Part shown: positions 35,362 through 45,929 of the stretch, in pieces
How positions within the stretch are numbered: position 1 is the first letter of the stretch
How the letters are laid out: every line of letters starts with the position of its first letter
Assembly: GCF_022539505.1 (NCBI RefSeq)
Contig: NC_061508.1
Location: forward strand, 95,087,276 to 95,151,275
Origin: Lolium rigidum
Lineage: Eukaryota; Streptophyta; Magnoliopsida; Poales; Poaceae
DNA length: 64,000 bases
Direction of reading: 5' to 3'
Translations under genes and position numbers: made by a program
The notes under the pieces: model-generated
What the model was told of the DNA's origin: nothing
The model's input: the letters and a program-made list of their open reading frames with translations, nothing else
The model's database searches: none

Positions 35362-37977
35362 TCACATAAGGATGAGAGTTGAAGCAAAGAGGGCATCAAA
35401 AAGCAAGTATGAAACAAATTTAAGCCTAACCCACTTCCTATGAAAAGGAATCTTGTTCACAAATAAATTCATGAAGAACAAAGTGACAAGCATAGGAAGA
35501 TAAAACTCGAATAACTTCAAGATTCTCAACATAAAGAGGGGAAACTTAATACTATTATTAAGATGCATATAGCCATGTTTCCCTCTCTCATAATAACTTT
35601 CAGTAGCATCATGAACAAACTCAACAATATAACTATCACATGAAACATTCTTATCATGAGCTACATGCATAAAATTATTACTCTCCACATAAGCATAGTC
35701 TTTACTATTAATTGTAGTGGGAGCAAATTCAATAAAATAGCTATCATTATTATTCTCATCACCATAATCATCATATATAGGAGGCATACTGTAATCATAA
35801 TTAATTTTCTCCTCAATAGTAGGCGGACTGAAAATATGATAGTCATCATTGTAATCATCATATATAGGAGGTAAAATATCATCAAAGTAAATTTTCTCCT
35901 CCATGCTTGGGGGACTAAAAATATCATGTTTATCAAAACAAGCTTCCCCAAGCTTAGAGCTTTCTATATCGTCATGGGAAGAAACATGGATAGTATTAAT
36001 ACTATGACAATTATTATCATCATCATTTTCAGAATTAGTTTCCCAGAGATTTTCAATATCAAAACTAGTGTGCTCTTCTAAATCATAATCACTAATGTAG
36101 GTAAAGGGCATAGGAAGATCATTGTACTCAGATTCATTATCATAATAATCATTAGGAGCAACATACTTACGGTTACCTATCGTTATCTCATACACGCGGG
36201 GATATGCCATTACCTCTTTCTTTTTATTCCCCCTCTTCTTCTTCTTCTTCGTTCCCTTCTTCTTCTTCTTTTACTTCTCCTCGTTCCCTTCTTTAGGAGG
36301 AAGAGGCTTGAGGGGAGGCTTCTCCACATAACCTGTTTTATTTCCAGAAACAATTGAAGAAACTTGGGAGGATTCCTCCTTTTCATTAATAAGTTCAAAA
36401 CACACAACGGTCCTATCATATTTTGGCAAAGTGTCATCTTCTAAAATATTTTGTATGTAAGTATTTGTGTAGCAATTATCAATGCAATAAGAAAGACACC
36501 CATGCAGGACACTATTAATATCAAGAGCACTCATATCCACCAAAGAAGTTTTCCTCAATAACTCTTCACACACCAAAAATAATGTAAGTTCATCATGCTG
36601 ATTACGAGTGATTTCATCATCACAATACAAATTTGCAGCACTCATGGGGTTGGAATTATCATTGGAGGAGCATTGAAAATTAAAATGACCCACTCTATGG
36701 CAAAGTTCACAAATAAAAGGATAGAGGGCACAAACTTTTTCACCGAGATCATCTAGAGCCCTAGACCACTTTCTAGTTTTTTCATTCCTGTGATGGATAC
36801 AATATTCTTCTTCAGTTTTATTCTTTTCACAAGGTCTATGAACTCCGCAAAAATTAACATGCTTATAGGAAATAGCATTTTCGAAGTTTGAACATGTTCA
36901 TTGCAATCATTAATAACAGTTTCATCCTTCATGCAAGTGTCTTTAAAAGGTTCATGATACTTATCAAAATTCTTCCTAGGCAATTCAAAATGAGAGGCAA
37001 AAGCTTTATAAAGATTTGCAACAACTTGAGAGTCAAGACCATAAGTAGCACTCATATTTGAAATTTATCAGTATCCATAAAAGTTTCAATGCATTCATAA
37101 TCATAATTTATACCTGACTCTCTACCTTTGTCGTTCTCCCATCCTTCAGTATTCTCCTGAATCCGATCAAGAAGGTCCCATTTAAACTCTTCTTTGTTGT
37201 GTGTGAATGATCCGGAATAAGCGGTATCCGGCAAGGTTTTATCTTGAAAAGAAAGTCTTGCATACAAATTATCAATGATGATATTACCGGGAAGCTCATG
37301 AATGGGGCATTTGAGCATTAAAGACTTCAATCTCTCCCATGCTTGGGCAATACTCTCTCCATCATGAGGCCGAAATTATATATGCGGTTTCGGTCTTTGT
37401 GAATTTCACTTGGAGGATAGAATTTAGAATAAAATAGAGGCACACTATCCTTCCAATCAAGAGAATGCCCATCCTTCAGAAGTTTATACCAATGCGCCGC
37501 TTTACCAGACAACGACATAGAGAATAATTTCTTCCTAACTTCATCCATAGAAATACCTGCACACTTGAATAACCCGCATAATTCATGTAGAAACAGTAAA
37601 TGATCTCCAGGACGAACAGTTCCATCCCCTTCATAGCGGTTATCCACAACAAGTTCAATAATTTTTATGGGTATCTTGAAAGGAAAACTTTCAGTAGGTG
37701 GATTTAAAATATCACAAGCATTATTAGAGTTATCGCATATGGGAGATAAAGTATTATCAGAGCAAATTTTCTCCCCTAAAGATGGGAAGCTAAAAAGATC
37801 GCAAAAACTAGCTTTCCCAAGCTTAGACTTCTCCATAGCATTAGCAGTAATTGCGTTCATACTAATAACATTGCTACTATCATGCAAATAAGGTTCCATA
37901 GGTTTTTTAATTTTCGCATCAAACAATTCATGTCTTAACTCAGGAAATAGATTAAAAATCTCACTGTTGTTTTCCAT
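35362..37977 (-). pseudogene. gypsy gag region, frameshifted
   Basis: The first block (37977-37327) contains a retrotransposon gag core: an EGDGTVRPGDHL-type stretch, LSGKAAHWYKLL, and SLDWKDSVPLFYSKFYPPSE. Further blocks follow in other frames down to 35362. A CCHC zinc knuckle (CELCHRVGHFNFQC, spacing 2-4-4) lies near 36713-36672. A run of basic residues near 36235 comes from a CTT repeat. Several stops and frame changes show it cannot make an intact polyprotein. Gag packages the element's RNA into particles. Confidence 0.75.
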
Positions 37978-38152
37978 TATGCCTAACTAGTGAAAAATAA
38001 AAACAAGAAACAAAAAGATGCAATTGCAGGATCTAAAGGAAATAGCTTCGAGCACTCACACACCGGCAACGAGTGCTAGGAAATAGCTTAGTAGTCGGAG
38101 GATGTGAATACCTTTTACCTTACCTCCCAGCAACGGCGCCGTGAAAATAGCT

Positions 38153-39634
38153 TGATGTCTACGCACGCTTCTATTCACAGTAGACGGTGTTGGGCCTCCA
38201 AGAGCGAGAGGTTTGTAGAACAACGAGCAAGTTTCCCTTAAGTGAATCACCCAAGGTTTATCGAACTCAGGGAGGTAGAGGTCAAAGATATCCCTCTCAA
38301 GCAACCCTGCAATTACGATACAAGAAGTCTCTTGTGTCCCCAACACACCTAATACACTTGTCAGATGTATAGTTGTACTAGTTCGGCGAAGAGATAGTGA
38401 AATACAAGTAATATAGATGATTGTAAGTAGTAATTGCAATCTGAAATATAAATGGCAGCAAGCGAACATGTAACAGAACTTGTTGGAAACGGTGTTTCAA
38501 TGCTTAGAAACAAGGCCTAGGGATCATACTTTCACTAGTGGACACTCTCAACAATGATCACATAAATAAATAACTTCTCTTCACTTGTGCTACTTCAAAC
38601 ACTCTCTTGTTGGATAACAAACACCATTCATTGTGTAGGGCTATAAAAGCACACCTCAAGCCGGAGTTAACAAGCTCCACAACTTCACGGAGTTCATATT
38701 TAAGTAACCTCTAGAGTGCATAATAGACCGTTGCAATTTAGACCGAGTACTAACATAGCATACACACTGTCAACAATAGCTATGAAAGGGGGAATAGATC
38801 GCATCAATACTATCATAGTAATAGTTAGCTTCATAATCTACAAGAGATTACAATCATAACCTACGCCAAGTACTACATGATGCACACACTGTCAACATTA
38901 CATCATGGAGGAGGAATAGACTACTTCAATAACATCACTAGAGTAGCACATAGATTAATAGTGATACAAAGCTCATGATCACATAAAGATCACACCATGG
39001 GAGAGAGAGATGAACCACATAGCTACCGGTAGAGCCCTCAGCCTCAGGGAGAACTACTCCCTCCTCATCATGGGAGACAGACAACGGTGATGAAGATGGC
39101 GGTGGTGTCGATGGAGATGACTCGGGGGCAATTCCCGTCCCGGCGGCGTGCCGGAACAGAGACTTCTGTCCCCCGAAACGGAGTTTCGCGATGGCGGCGG
39201 CGTCCCTGGAGTCTTTCTGGAGTTTCGTCAATCGGTGTAGGGTTTTCACGCCACGAGGTATAATATAGGCGAAGAGGCGGCGCAAGGGGGTGCCTGGGGG
39301 GCCCACCCCATAGGGCGGCGCCCCCCCCTCCAGGCCGCGTCAGCCTATGGTCTGGGAGCCCTGGGCCTCCCCTCCGGCTCTCTTTCGGTGTTCTGGTCCG
39401 TCTCGGTGCAATATGATGTTTGACCTTTGTTTCGTCGAATTCCGAGAATATTGCCCGAACAGCCTTTCTGGAACCAAAAACAGCAGAAAACATGAACTGG
39501 CACTTCGGCATCTTGTTAATAGGTTAGTTCCGGAAAATGCATGAAATCATTATAAAGTGTGAGCAAAACATGTAGGTATTGTCATAAAACTAGCATGGAA
39601 CATCAGAAATTATAGATACATTGGAGACGTATCA
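38153..39634 (-). repeat. 5' LTR of reverse gypsy element
   Basis: On the minus strand it begins TGATACGTCTCCAATGTATC at 39634 and ends GTAGACATCA at 38153 (1482 bp). It shares about 150 bp of its start with the 1.6-kb LTR type and then diverges. Confidence 0.8.
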
Positions 39635-41071
39635 GTCGCCATGGGGGAGGTGTGCTTGGTGAGCCTTGACCGCGGCGGCATTCAGTGGGATTGACTGTAG
39701 TAAGGAAGCAAGCACAAGCGCATGAGCGTTTTGGCAATGGGGATTTTGGAAGGAGATAGAGCAGAGGTGCGGCGCAGCGAAGGGGAGAACGGAGGAAGAA
39801 GAAGATCCTTTATAGGAAGCTTGCGAATCGACACACCATTGGATGCAGCAGTAATTGGCTTGATGCTTTGCACGTGGTTCAGGGGGTAAAAACGTATTTT
39901 CACTGTGAAGGAACTGGACAGGCGCTACAGCGGCGTGCCAGAAAAAGCAGAGGACGTGTGTCCCCCACTTGCGTAACGTGTCAAACTGCCGCAGATCTTG
40001 GGTCCACAAGTCAGTGACAGGATAGACCTCGCATTTCCCGATATAGGTGTTGTGGCTATCGTCAGCACTGATGGCACTTTAACGAAGGAAAAATCTCGAT
40101 GACGGTGTTATGCAGATTGGTGACAAACAAGAAGTGATGATAATTTCGAGAGCTTTTGATCAAATACAAGTTTTTGATCAAATGCTCGGGGGCTACTTTA
40201 CAAAGAAGGAAACCTCGAGTATGGCAAGAAAGAAAAGGCGAGAGCCTATGATCAAATGCAAGCATTTGTCCATAGGCTCGGGGGCTACTCCCATCGGGAG
40301 AGCTGGTCGCGCACCCGATAAAGATAGAAGAACTCGAAAAGGATGACAATATAGCGACAGAAGATGTAAAAATGGTGAGCCTACAACCAAGTACAAGCAC
40401 CTGGCTGTAGCCTCGGGGGCTACTCCCATCGGGAACGCTGTTCGCGTGCCCGAAGAAACTATAAAGAGTATGATGAGCATATTTCGAGTTATACGAGTAA
40501 CTCTCCATATACTCCCATCGGGTGGACAAGATAAAAATATACAAGTCATCCGTTGACTCGAAAAAATGTGCTATTCCAACAGTCGGAAGTATTCGACAAT
40601 ATATTCTCAGAGTGCCTCAGTCGCAAACTAATCTCTGAATGCCGCAATACTTTGCGAAGGTAAGTCCCCGGGATCAGTCCTGTGCGGCATGGCACCGCCT
40701 ATGACGGCGCTTTGCTACCTTTTTCCGTGTCAACAAATGCGAAGAAAAATCCTAACGGACGCGTTAGGTACCCGATAAAACATAACTGGAATTCGACATT
40801 TGGTAAGACCTTAAGCGACGCATGTCGAATTACACCAGTATCCCGAGATCATGTCCAGGGACGTGATCTTGAAGTAGGTATTGGTGGATTTCCACAAGAG
40901 CAGTTAACTAGTACCTGATCAGTCAGATGAACTAGCCCCAATTACCGTTATCCCTGCACAATATATGGTTGATTTATTAAAAATATATCTTAACTCGAAG
41001 AAGTTGTATTGTAATTATAAAGCTGGAGATTTTCCCTGATTCTTTGATTGAAGCAAAATCTCGGGGGCTAC
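39635..41071 (+). other. 3' internal region of outer gypsy element, with antisense-gene promoter
   Basis: On the minus strand, 39960-39640 looks like promoter and leader of the antisense gene: a CTATAAAGG box near 39811, a C/T-rich leader and an ATG at 39642 that is interrupted four codons in by the gypsy LTR. From 40180 on, CTCGGGGGCTAC motifs and CTCCCATCGGG repeats (40182, 40276, 40410, 40500) fill the region. TCGGGGGCTAC immediately precedes the 3' LTR at 41072 as polypurine tract. Confidence 0.6.
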
Positions 41072-41463
41072 TGACATAGGCATCCCCAATGGGCCTGCCG
41101 AAGATGGTACCCGGGGTTTTACTGAAGGCCCACGACCCGAAGATTGTAAAGCCCGGAAGCCCAGTTAGGAGAGAGTTTGGAAAGATAGAATTGTATTAGG
41201 AATATTGACTTGTAATTACTACGGGACGGACTCAGATTGTCTCCCGAAACTCTGTAACTTGTTTATCACGAAACCCTCGGCTCCGCATCCTATATAAGGG
41301 GGAGTCGAGGGACGAAGAGAAGATCGATTCATTGTCAACACAACCCTAGTTTTCTAGTAGTCGAATACTTTTCCGGCTGAAACCCTCGAGATCTACTTGC
41401 CCTCTACTTCCAACTAAACCCTAGTCTACAATCTGTAGGCATTGACAAGTTAATCCCTTGTCA
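41072..41463 (+). repeat. 3' LTR of outer gypsy element
   Basis: Begins TGACATAGGCATCC and ends TTGTCA (392 bp), followed by CCCCC. It has the same length as the 5' LTR with about 11 differences. Confidence 0.85.
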
Positions 41464-41932
41464 CCCCCTTCCTCGCCGCGGACTCGGCGCGGGGCTTGTC
41501 GCGGCTGGCTTTCTTCTTTGCCTTCGCCGCCGCCTTCTCCTCCTCCTTCTGCGGGTAGAAGGCTTCCGTGGCGGCGACGTCTTCGGGGAAGCGGCGTGCC
41601 CACTCGAGGCGCATCACCTCGTCGCGCTCGGCGATGAAGAGGCGTTGCTCCAACTCCCGCAGTCGGCGCTGCTGCTCGCGCGTGATCACCGGCGGCGGCG
41701 GCGCGAGCATCTCCGCCTGCTCCCACGTGAAGACATCATGAAAGTTCATGGTGCGGCGGGAGCGGCCCAGTCGCCAGGCGACGGCGTCGTACGCCCGCGC
41801 CGACTCGTGCACCGTGTCAAACGTGCCGAGGCGGAGCCGCTCGTCGCCGGAGCGGATTTCCGCGTCGAACCGGCCGCTCGGCCGCGCCCGAACGCCGTGG
41901 TAGCCGGAGGAGGGGTAGTGGCGCGGAGGCAT
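41464..41932 (-). pseudogene. AP2/ERF-domain protein, 5' part of split gene
   Basis: The minus-strand frame starting at the ATG at 41932 encodes a single AP2/ERF-like DNA-binding domain at about residues 11-67. Recognisable landmarks are YHGV, RARPSGRF, AEIR, LGTF, ARAYD and NF. The tryptophan of the usual WLG triad is replaced (RLGTF). A basic, Lys/Arg/Glu-rich helical tail follows. An upstream in-frame ATG at 41998 lies inside the inserted solo LTR, so 41932 is the better start. The frame runs into the 3' LTR of the gypsy insert at 41463; its natural continuation is at 1825-1669. Removing the insert and one 5-bp target copy gives an open frame of 206 codons plus stop. AP2/ERF proteins are plant transcription factors, but whether this transposon-borne relative binds DNA or aids transposition is unknown. 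Confidence 0.75.
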
Positions 41933-41980
41933 CGTCGGCGCGGAGGAGGAGCATCGGTGCGGAGGCGGAGCGTCGGCGGG

Positions 41981-42369
41981 TGACATAGGCATCCTCAATG
42001 GGCCTGCCGAAGATGGTACCCGTGATTTACTGAAGGCCCACGACCAGAAGTTTATGAAGCTCGGAAGCCCAATTAAGAGAGTTTTCGAAAGATAAGAGTT
42101 GTATTAGGAATAATACTTGTAACTATTACGGGACGAACTCAAAGAGTCTCCCGGTTTCTGTAGCTTGTACATCACAAAACCTTCGGCTCCGCCTCCTATA
42201 TAAGGGGAGTCGAAGGACAAAGAGAGGATCGATTTCATTGTCAACACAACCCTAGTTTTCTAGCAGTCGAGTACTTTTCCGGCTGAACCCTCGAGATCTA
42301 CTTGCCCTCTACTTCCTGCTAAAACTCTAGTCTACAATCTGTAGGCATTGACAAGTCGATACCTTGTCA
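41981..42369 (+). mobile_element. solo LTR of the same gypsy family
   Basis: A 389-bp copy of the LTR, flanked on both sides by GCGGG (41976-41980 and 42370-42374), a perfect 5-bp target duplication with no internal region. This is the mark of LTR-LTR recombination after insertion. It sits just upstream of the AP2 start codon. Confidence 0.9.
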
Positions 42370-42627
42370 GCGGGAGAGAGAAAGAGGCGGGGAGAGAGAC
42401 GGAGCGACGCAGGGATGAAGTGGCGCGTGGAGAGTTCAGGTCGTTGGCGTGTTCGCGCGTGTCGTGTTTATAGCGCGCGCGGCATCAGACGCGGCAATTC
42501 TTCCGCGCGGAGTAGCGCAAACGCGCGCGGGGTAAAGATTTTAGCGCGCGCGCTTTATTCCCGCGTCTGCTCGAGCTTCGCGCGGGCGCCCGCGCGCGTT
42601 AAACCGGCAGTTTTTTTGCCGCGCGCG

Positions 42628-42653
42628 TTTTAGCGCGCGTGTTGGAGATGCTC
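42628..42653. repeat. right terminal inverted repeat of the AP2 element
   Basis: Ends TGTTGGAGATGCTC, the reverse complement of the left end, then TTA at 42654-42656. Confidence 0.75.
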
Positions 42654-42656
42654 TTA

Positions 42657-44380
42657 GGGGCGATCGGGGAGGAGGAAGTTACCCGAAAGACCAGACGTCG
42701 CCTGCGGGGCAGCTCGCTGGAGTTGGTAGGGAGCTAATTGGACCAGATTTTGTTGGGCTACTTAGAGGGAGGTAGGCTTGTTTTCTGTTTTGCACCGAAT
42801 GCTGGCTTATGTCTCTAGTTTTCCTATTTTTCTCATACATATACCTCCTATGACTATATATATATATGTAGTTTTTTGTCAATTTTTTTGGGTATTCACT
42901 TGAATACCCTTGAATTGAAGTGGGTCTGCCCCTGCCTGACAAAATAAGTGCACAACGTGTTTATATCGATTTGTATATATATCCCAACAACCGGATCGTA
43001 GTTGAACTACAATAAGGCATCTATGATATCTATAGATATATCTCTTAAACCGTGTCAATAATTACCTTTCGAGTACACGCAGGAGATCTGCGTGTTTTAT
43101 CTTAAGATAAAAAAGAAGCAGACATAGTCTAGTACAACTGATCGAATAACAAGAAAACCCCACTAAGACCCTTAATAATTACCTAATATTATGGTTGCAA
43201 AAGGAGTTAGTTTCATATATACTTGGTCTTTACGGTGGACACCACCAGGCGAAGAATAGAGGACTTCGTCAACATTACATTAGAGAGAGGATTGACAAAA
43301 TGTTATCAAACAATATTTGCCCACGACAGAGAATTGTTTAGTGCGATGTTGCTACACCTGTCATGGTCGAGGTGAGCGACGAGTGGAACTCGAGAAACAT
43401 GTAATAAAATTATCCTAGTAATAAATAGGTTAACTAGGTTCATTCGATACTTATACTAAAATTTTATAGTTATTAAAACTCACCATTTTATCTGACAATA
43501 TTATTAAACAATATAGACTTCTATTACTTAGTATAATTAAGAACATAACAGTGCCGCTACATATTAATTTATGATACTTTGTATTATACAGTTCTAACAT
43601 ATTTCAAATGGAGAATGCACGCACTCGCAATGTGATAATTTATATTGTGTTTTGTAATAAGAGCAACATTAGTTATTTTACAGATAATTTGCCTCTTAAA
43701 ATGTTCTTTGAACCAAATCCACTCAAAAACCACAACATTAAAGTAGAAATATAGTTGGCAAAACTTGCATGACCATATATTTGTAAGCTATATAAAAGTC
43801 AATAAATATCTCTATATATAGACATCTGGAAGCATACGATCTAACAAATATATAGGAAGTTTGAGCGGTCCCTCTCTCTACCCCCTCCCCCTAGTCCCCC
43901 TGTGTGGTGGCAAGGAGGGAACCCTAATCCGCTGCGACAATCCCCACCCCTCTCGCTCGCTCCCTCCCTCCCTCGCCGCTGCTAGAAGGTGCGGTCGGGC
44001 AAAGCTTTGGTGCTTGATGTATCGGCTTTTTTTGTTATGCAGATCGGGTGACGATAGAAGCCAATTTATTGTTGTTCGGATTATGTTGGGTGTAGTATAA
44101 ACCGTGTGACGCTGTGTTTGTATCGAGTAACGTTTCGACGGAGGCCACTTCAAGATACTAATACACTTTTGGGGTGCATTGGATTTTTCTTCTTCTTTTG
44201 TCATGTACGCGAAACGCGATCACCTCATAGAGTCAGCGTACACTTTTGGGGCGCATTGTTGTATTCTACGCGTTTGTCACCGCTTCCGACACACGGAAAG
44301 GCAGCGCGCCGCCGCGACCGCGACTGAGTCGATCGGGCGCGACTCGCTTGAGTCGATCGCTTCCGACTCGCTTGCATGGT
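42657..44380. other. no gene recognised
   Basis: AT-rich intergenic sequence with scattered TATA repeats (42856-42870), followed by a C-rich stretch (43866-43990). Short frames only. Directly upstream of the U4 promoter. Confidence 0.5.
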
Positions 44381-44384
44381 GGAG

Positions 44385-44560
44385 ACGCGGCCCACGCGCG
44401 CTGCTGTCCGTGCGGGAAGGCTTACGGGCCTGATCGAGAGCGGCCCGCGAGCGCGAGGGGTGCTGAGCCGTGGACGATTGGCTGGTTTGATTTCTGTGTG
44501 CTCGTTTAGTCCCACCTCGGCTGGCGAGGGAGGCAGGACAGGCGGAGGAGGGTATAAGAA
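44385..44560 (+). promoter_or_regulatory. plant snRNA promoter (USE, TATA, monocot elements)
   Basis: The upstream sequence element GTCCCACCTCG (44509-44519) differs at one base from the plant consensus RTCCCACATCG. A TATA-like TATAAG starts at 44553, 33 bp after it, the spacing used by RNA polymerase II snRNA genes (polymerase III genes use about 10 bp less). RGCCCR-type monocot elements occur upstream (GGCCCA near 44389, GGCCCG near 44442, and an inverted copy near 44428). Confidence 0.8.
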
Positions 44561-44586
44561 GGGGAGGTGGGCTAGCGTTTGAAAGC

Positions 44587-44741
44587 ATCTTTGCGCTTGG
44601 GGCAATGACGCAGCTAGTGAGGTTATACCGAGGCGCGTCAATTGCTGGTTGAAAACTATTTCCAAACCCCCTCTTTGGCCCTCCGGGGCCACTGAGAATT
44701 TCTGGAAGGGCTCCCTCTCCTTTGGGCGAGGGGAAAGCCCT
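44587..44741 (+). ncRNA. U4: U4 spliceosomal snRNA
   Basis: The sequence starts ATCTTTGCGCTTGGGGCAAT and continues through the highly conserved 5' region that pairs with U6 and forms the 5' stem-loop (TGAGG...CCGAGG), then GCTGGTTGAAAAC, the Sm-type site AATTTCTGG (44697-44705) and a terminal GC-rich hairpin ending near 44741. This matches plant U4 RNA as I remember it (about 154 nt). U4 pairs with U6 in the U4/U6.U5 tri-snRNP and is released when the spliceosome is activated in the nucleus. The start lies 34 bp after the TATA-like box. The exact 3' end is estimated from the hairpin. With promoter and structure both intact, it is probably a working gene. Confidence 0.88.
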
Positions 44742-45647
44742 ACAAATTTAAATTAAATATTAAATTAAATGTTTGTTCTAACGGGAACCACAAAATAATT
44801 ATCAAAATGCTCCCTCCCACCTCTCCGTATGGTAAGGGTAAAAAAGCCCTACAACATGGTGCGGATTTTGAGAACTGTTTGGTTATATCAAAATTAGCCA
44901 ATCTTACAAAAAAAAATGATATGGCTTACATTTAGTACCGGGGAGAGGGGGAGTAAAATCTTTGGTAAATGATGATTCACACCCCTTCTTGGGCTTCCTA
45001 GTGCTTCCATTTGACCAACCTGTGCTTGTGCATATATGTGATGAAAATATTCAACTTGATTGAACCTGACATAGAACCTGCGCTTGTGCATATATGTGAT
45101 AAAAATATTCAACTTGATTGAACCTGCCATAGATCCCGCCACAGCTAATTTTAGATCAGAGGGAGTACATTCCTTCTTGTTGCGCGACAATATATTCTAG
45201 AATCACAACTTGATCAGGTAAAATGGTGAGGGGAGAGCGTCCTTTTCTCTCCAAAAACCACCAAGCCGACGTGTACCACGCCCTAGAAACATTTATAGGA
45301 GTACTAAATTTGGCCGAAGTTCACATCCAAAGTACATAACCATTTTATCAAACAAAAAATATTGAGTTTTTGAAATTCTGAAAGAAATATTTATGACAAA
45401 ATTACTCGTATCTAACATGTCATGCAATTTTAAACCGGGATTTATAATGTAAATTGACAAATAAAACACAAATTCTAATACACGTTGGGCTTTCAAACCA
45501 TTGGTAACAAATTTGTCAGTTTCCTTTTAACGTTATTATTTTTAATTTAGACTCGAGCTTTATAACTATGTAGATTTATATCGCTTTTGTGCCCTAAATT
45601 AGTGTCTTTTCTTCTTAACTTTTCAACTTGACAATCAGAGGCAGGGG
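44742..45647. other. no gene; 58-bp tandem duplication
   Basis: AT-rich downstream sequence. A unit containing GCTTGTGCATATATGTGAT and ATTCAACTTGATTGAACCTG is repeated twice (45021 and 45079). Nothing else recognised. Confidence 0.6.
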
Positions 45648-45929
45648 GTAAGAAGTCTACATGAACCCCTCAAGTTTGACGTTTGGGATGGAGAACCCCC
45701 TCAGGTTTCAACTAGAACACATAACCCCTCAGGTTTACATTACCAGTTAATTTACCCCCTCTAGGCGGTTTGTGATTGCATTAGCTGTTTTGGTAAGTGG
45801 TATTGCCCACGTGGTTGAGAAATGGGGAAAGAGAAAAGTCCACGCCGTCGCTGCCTGCTCTCCCGCACCCGCCTGCTCTCTTCTCCACCACCCGCTCGCC
45901 CACCCGACCTCCCGCCGCCGCCCGCGCAT

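Larger units (their letters stand above)
32858..39634 (-). mobile_element. gypsy retrotransposon with 1.5-kb LTR, reverse orientation, interrupted
   Basis: 5' LTR at 38153-39634, tRNA-Asp-type primer site (38127-38143), a broken gag region (35362-37977), then long non-coding 3' sequence (32858-35300) with CATCCCCAAGCTTAG motifs at 34653 and 34717. It is cut at 32858 by the forward gypsy element, so pol and the 3' LTR are not visible. It was itself inserted near the start codon of the antisense gene of the outer gypsy element (GTCGC at 39635). The LTR differs from the 1.6-kb type, so it is a related but distinct family. Confidence 0.7.
1826..41463 (+). mobile_element. Ty3/gypsy (Tat-lineage-like) retrotransposon with many nested insertions
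   Basis: Bounded by matching 392-bp LTRs at 1826-2217 and 41072-41463, flanked by CCGCC on the left and CCCCC on the right (a 5-bp target duplication with one difference). A primer-binding site follows the 5' LTR, an integrase remnant lies at 2571-3410, and two genes run antisense between integrase and 3' LTR, the arrangement known for the Tat lineage. gag, protease, reverse transcriptase and RNase H are missing, so it is non-autonomous. The LTRs differ at about 11 positions by eye (about 2.8 percent). The rest of the 39.6 kb is later insertions. Confidence 0.75.
1347..42653 (-). mobile_element. PIF/Harbinger-like element carrying an AP2/ERF-domain gene, split by nested retrotransposons
   Basis: The two ends are inverted repeats. 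The left begins GAGCATCTCCAACATGCGCG at 1347 and the right, read in reverse complement from 42653, begins GAGCATCTCCAACACGCGCG. Both are flanked by TTA (1344-1346 and 42654-42656). A 3-bp TTA duplication and GAG/GGG-type ends are typical of PIF/Harbinger elements. The subterminal parts are rich in GCGCGC. After subtracting the gypsy insert (1826-41463) and the solo LTR (41981-42369), the element is only about 1.3 kb and carries one gene, the AP2-like frame on the minus strand. I see no DDE transposase and no Myb-like second ORF, so it is presumably non-autonomous. Confidence 0.7.

Noticed and set aside
44225..44692. Minus-strand 155-codon ORF over the U4 region
   Set aside because: It overlaps the U4 RNA and its promoter, has no recognisable domain, and is a by-product of high GC content.
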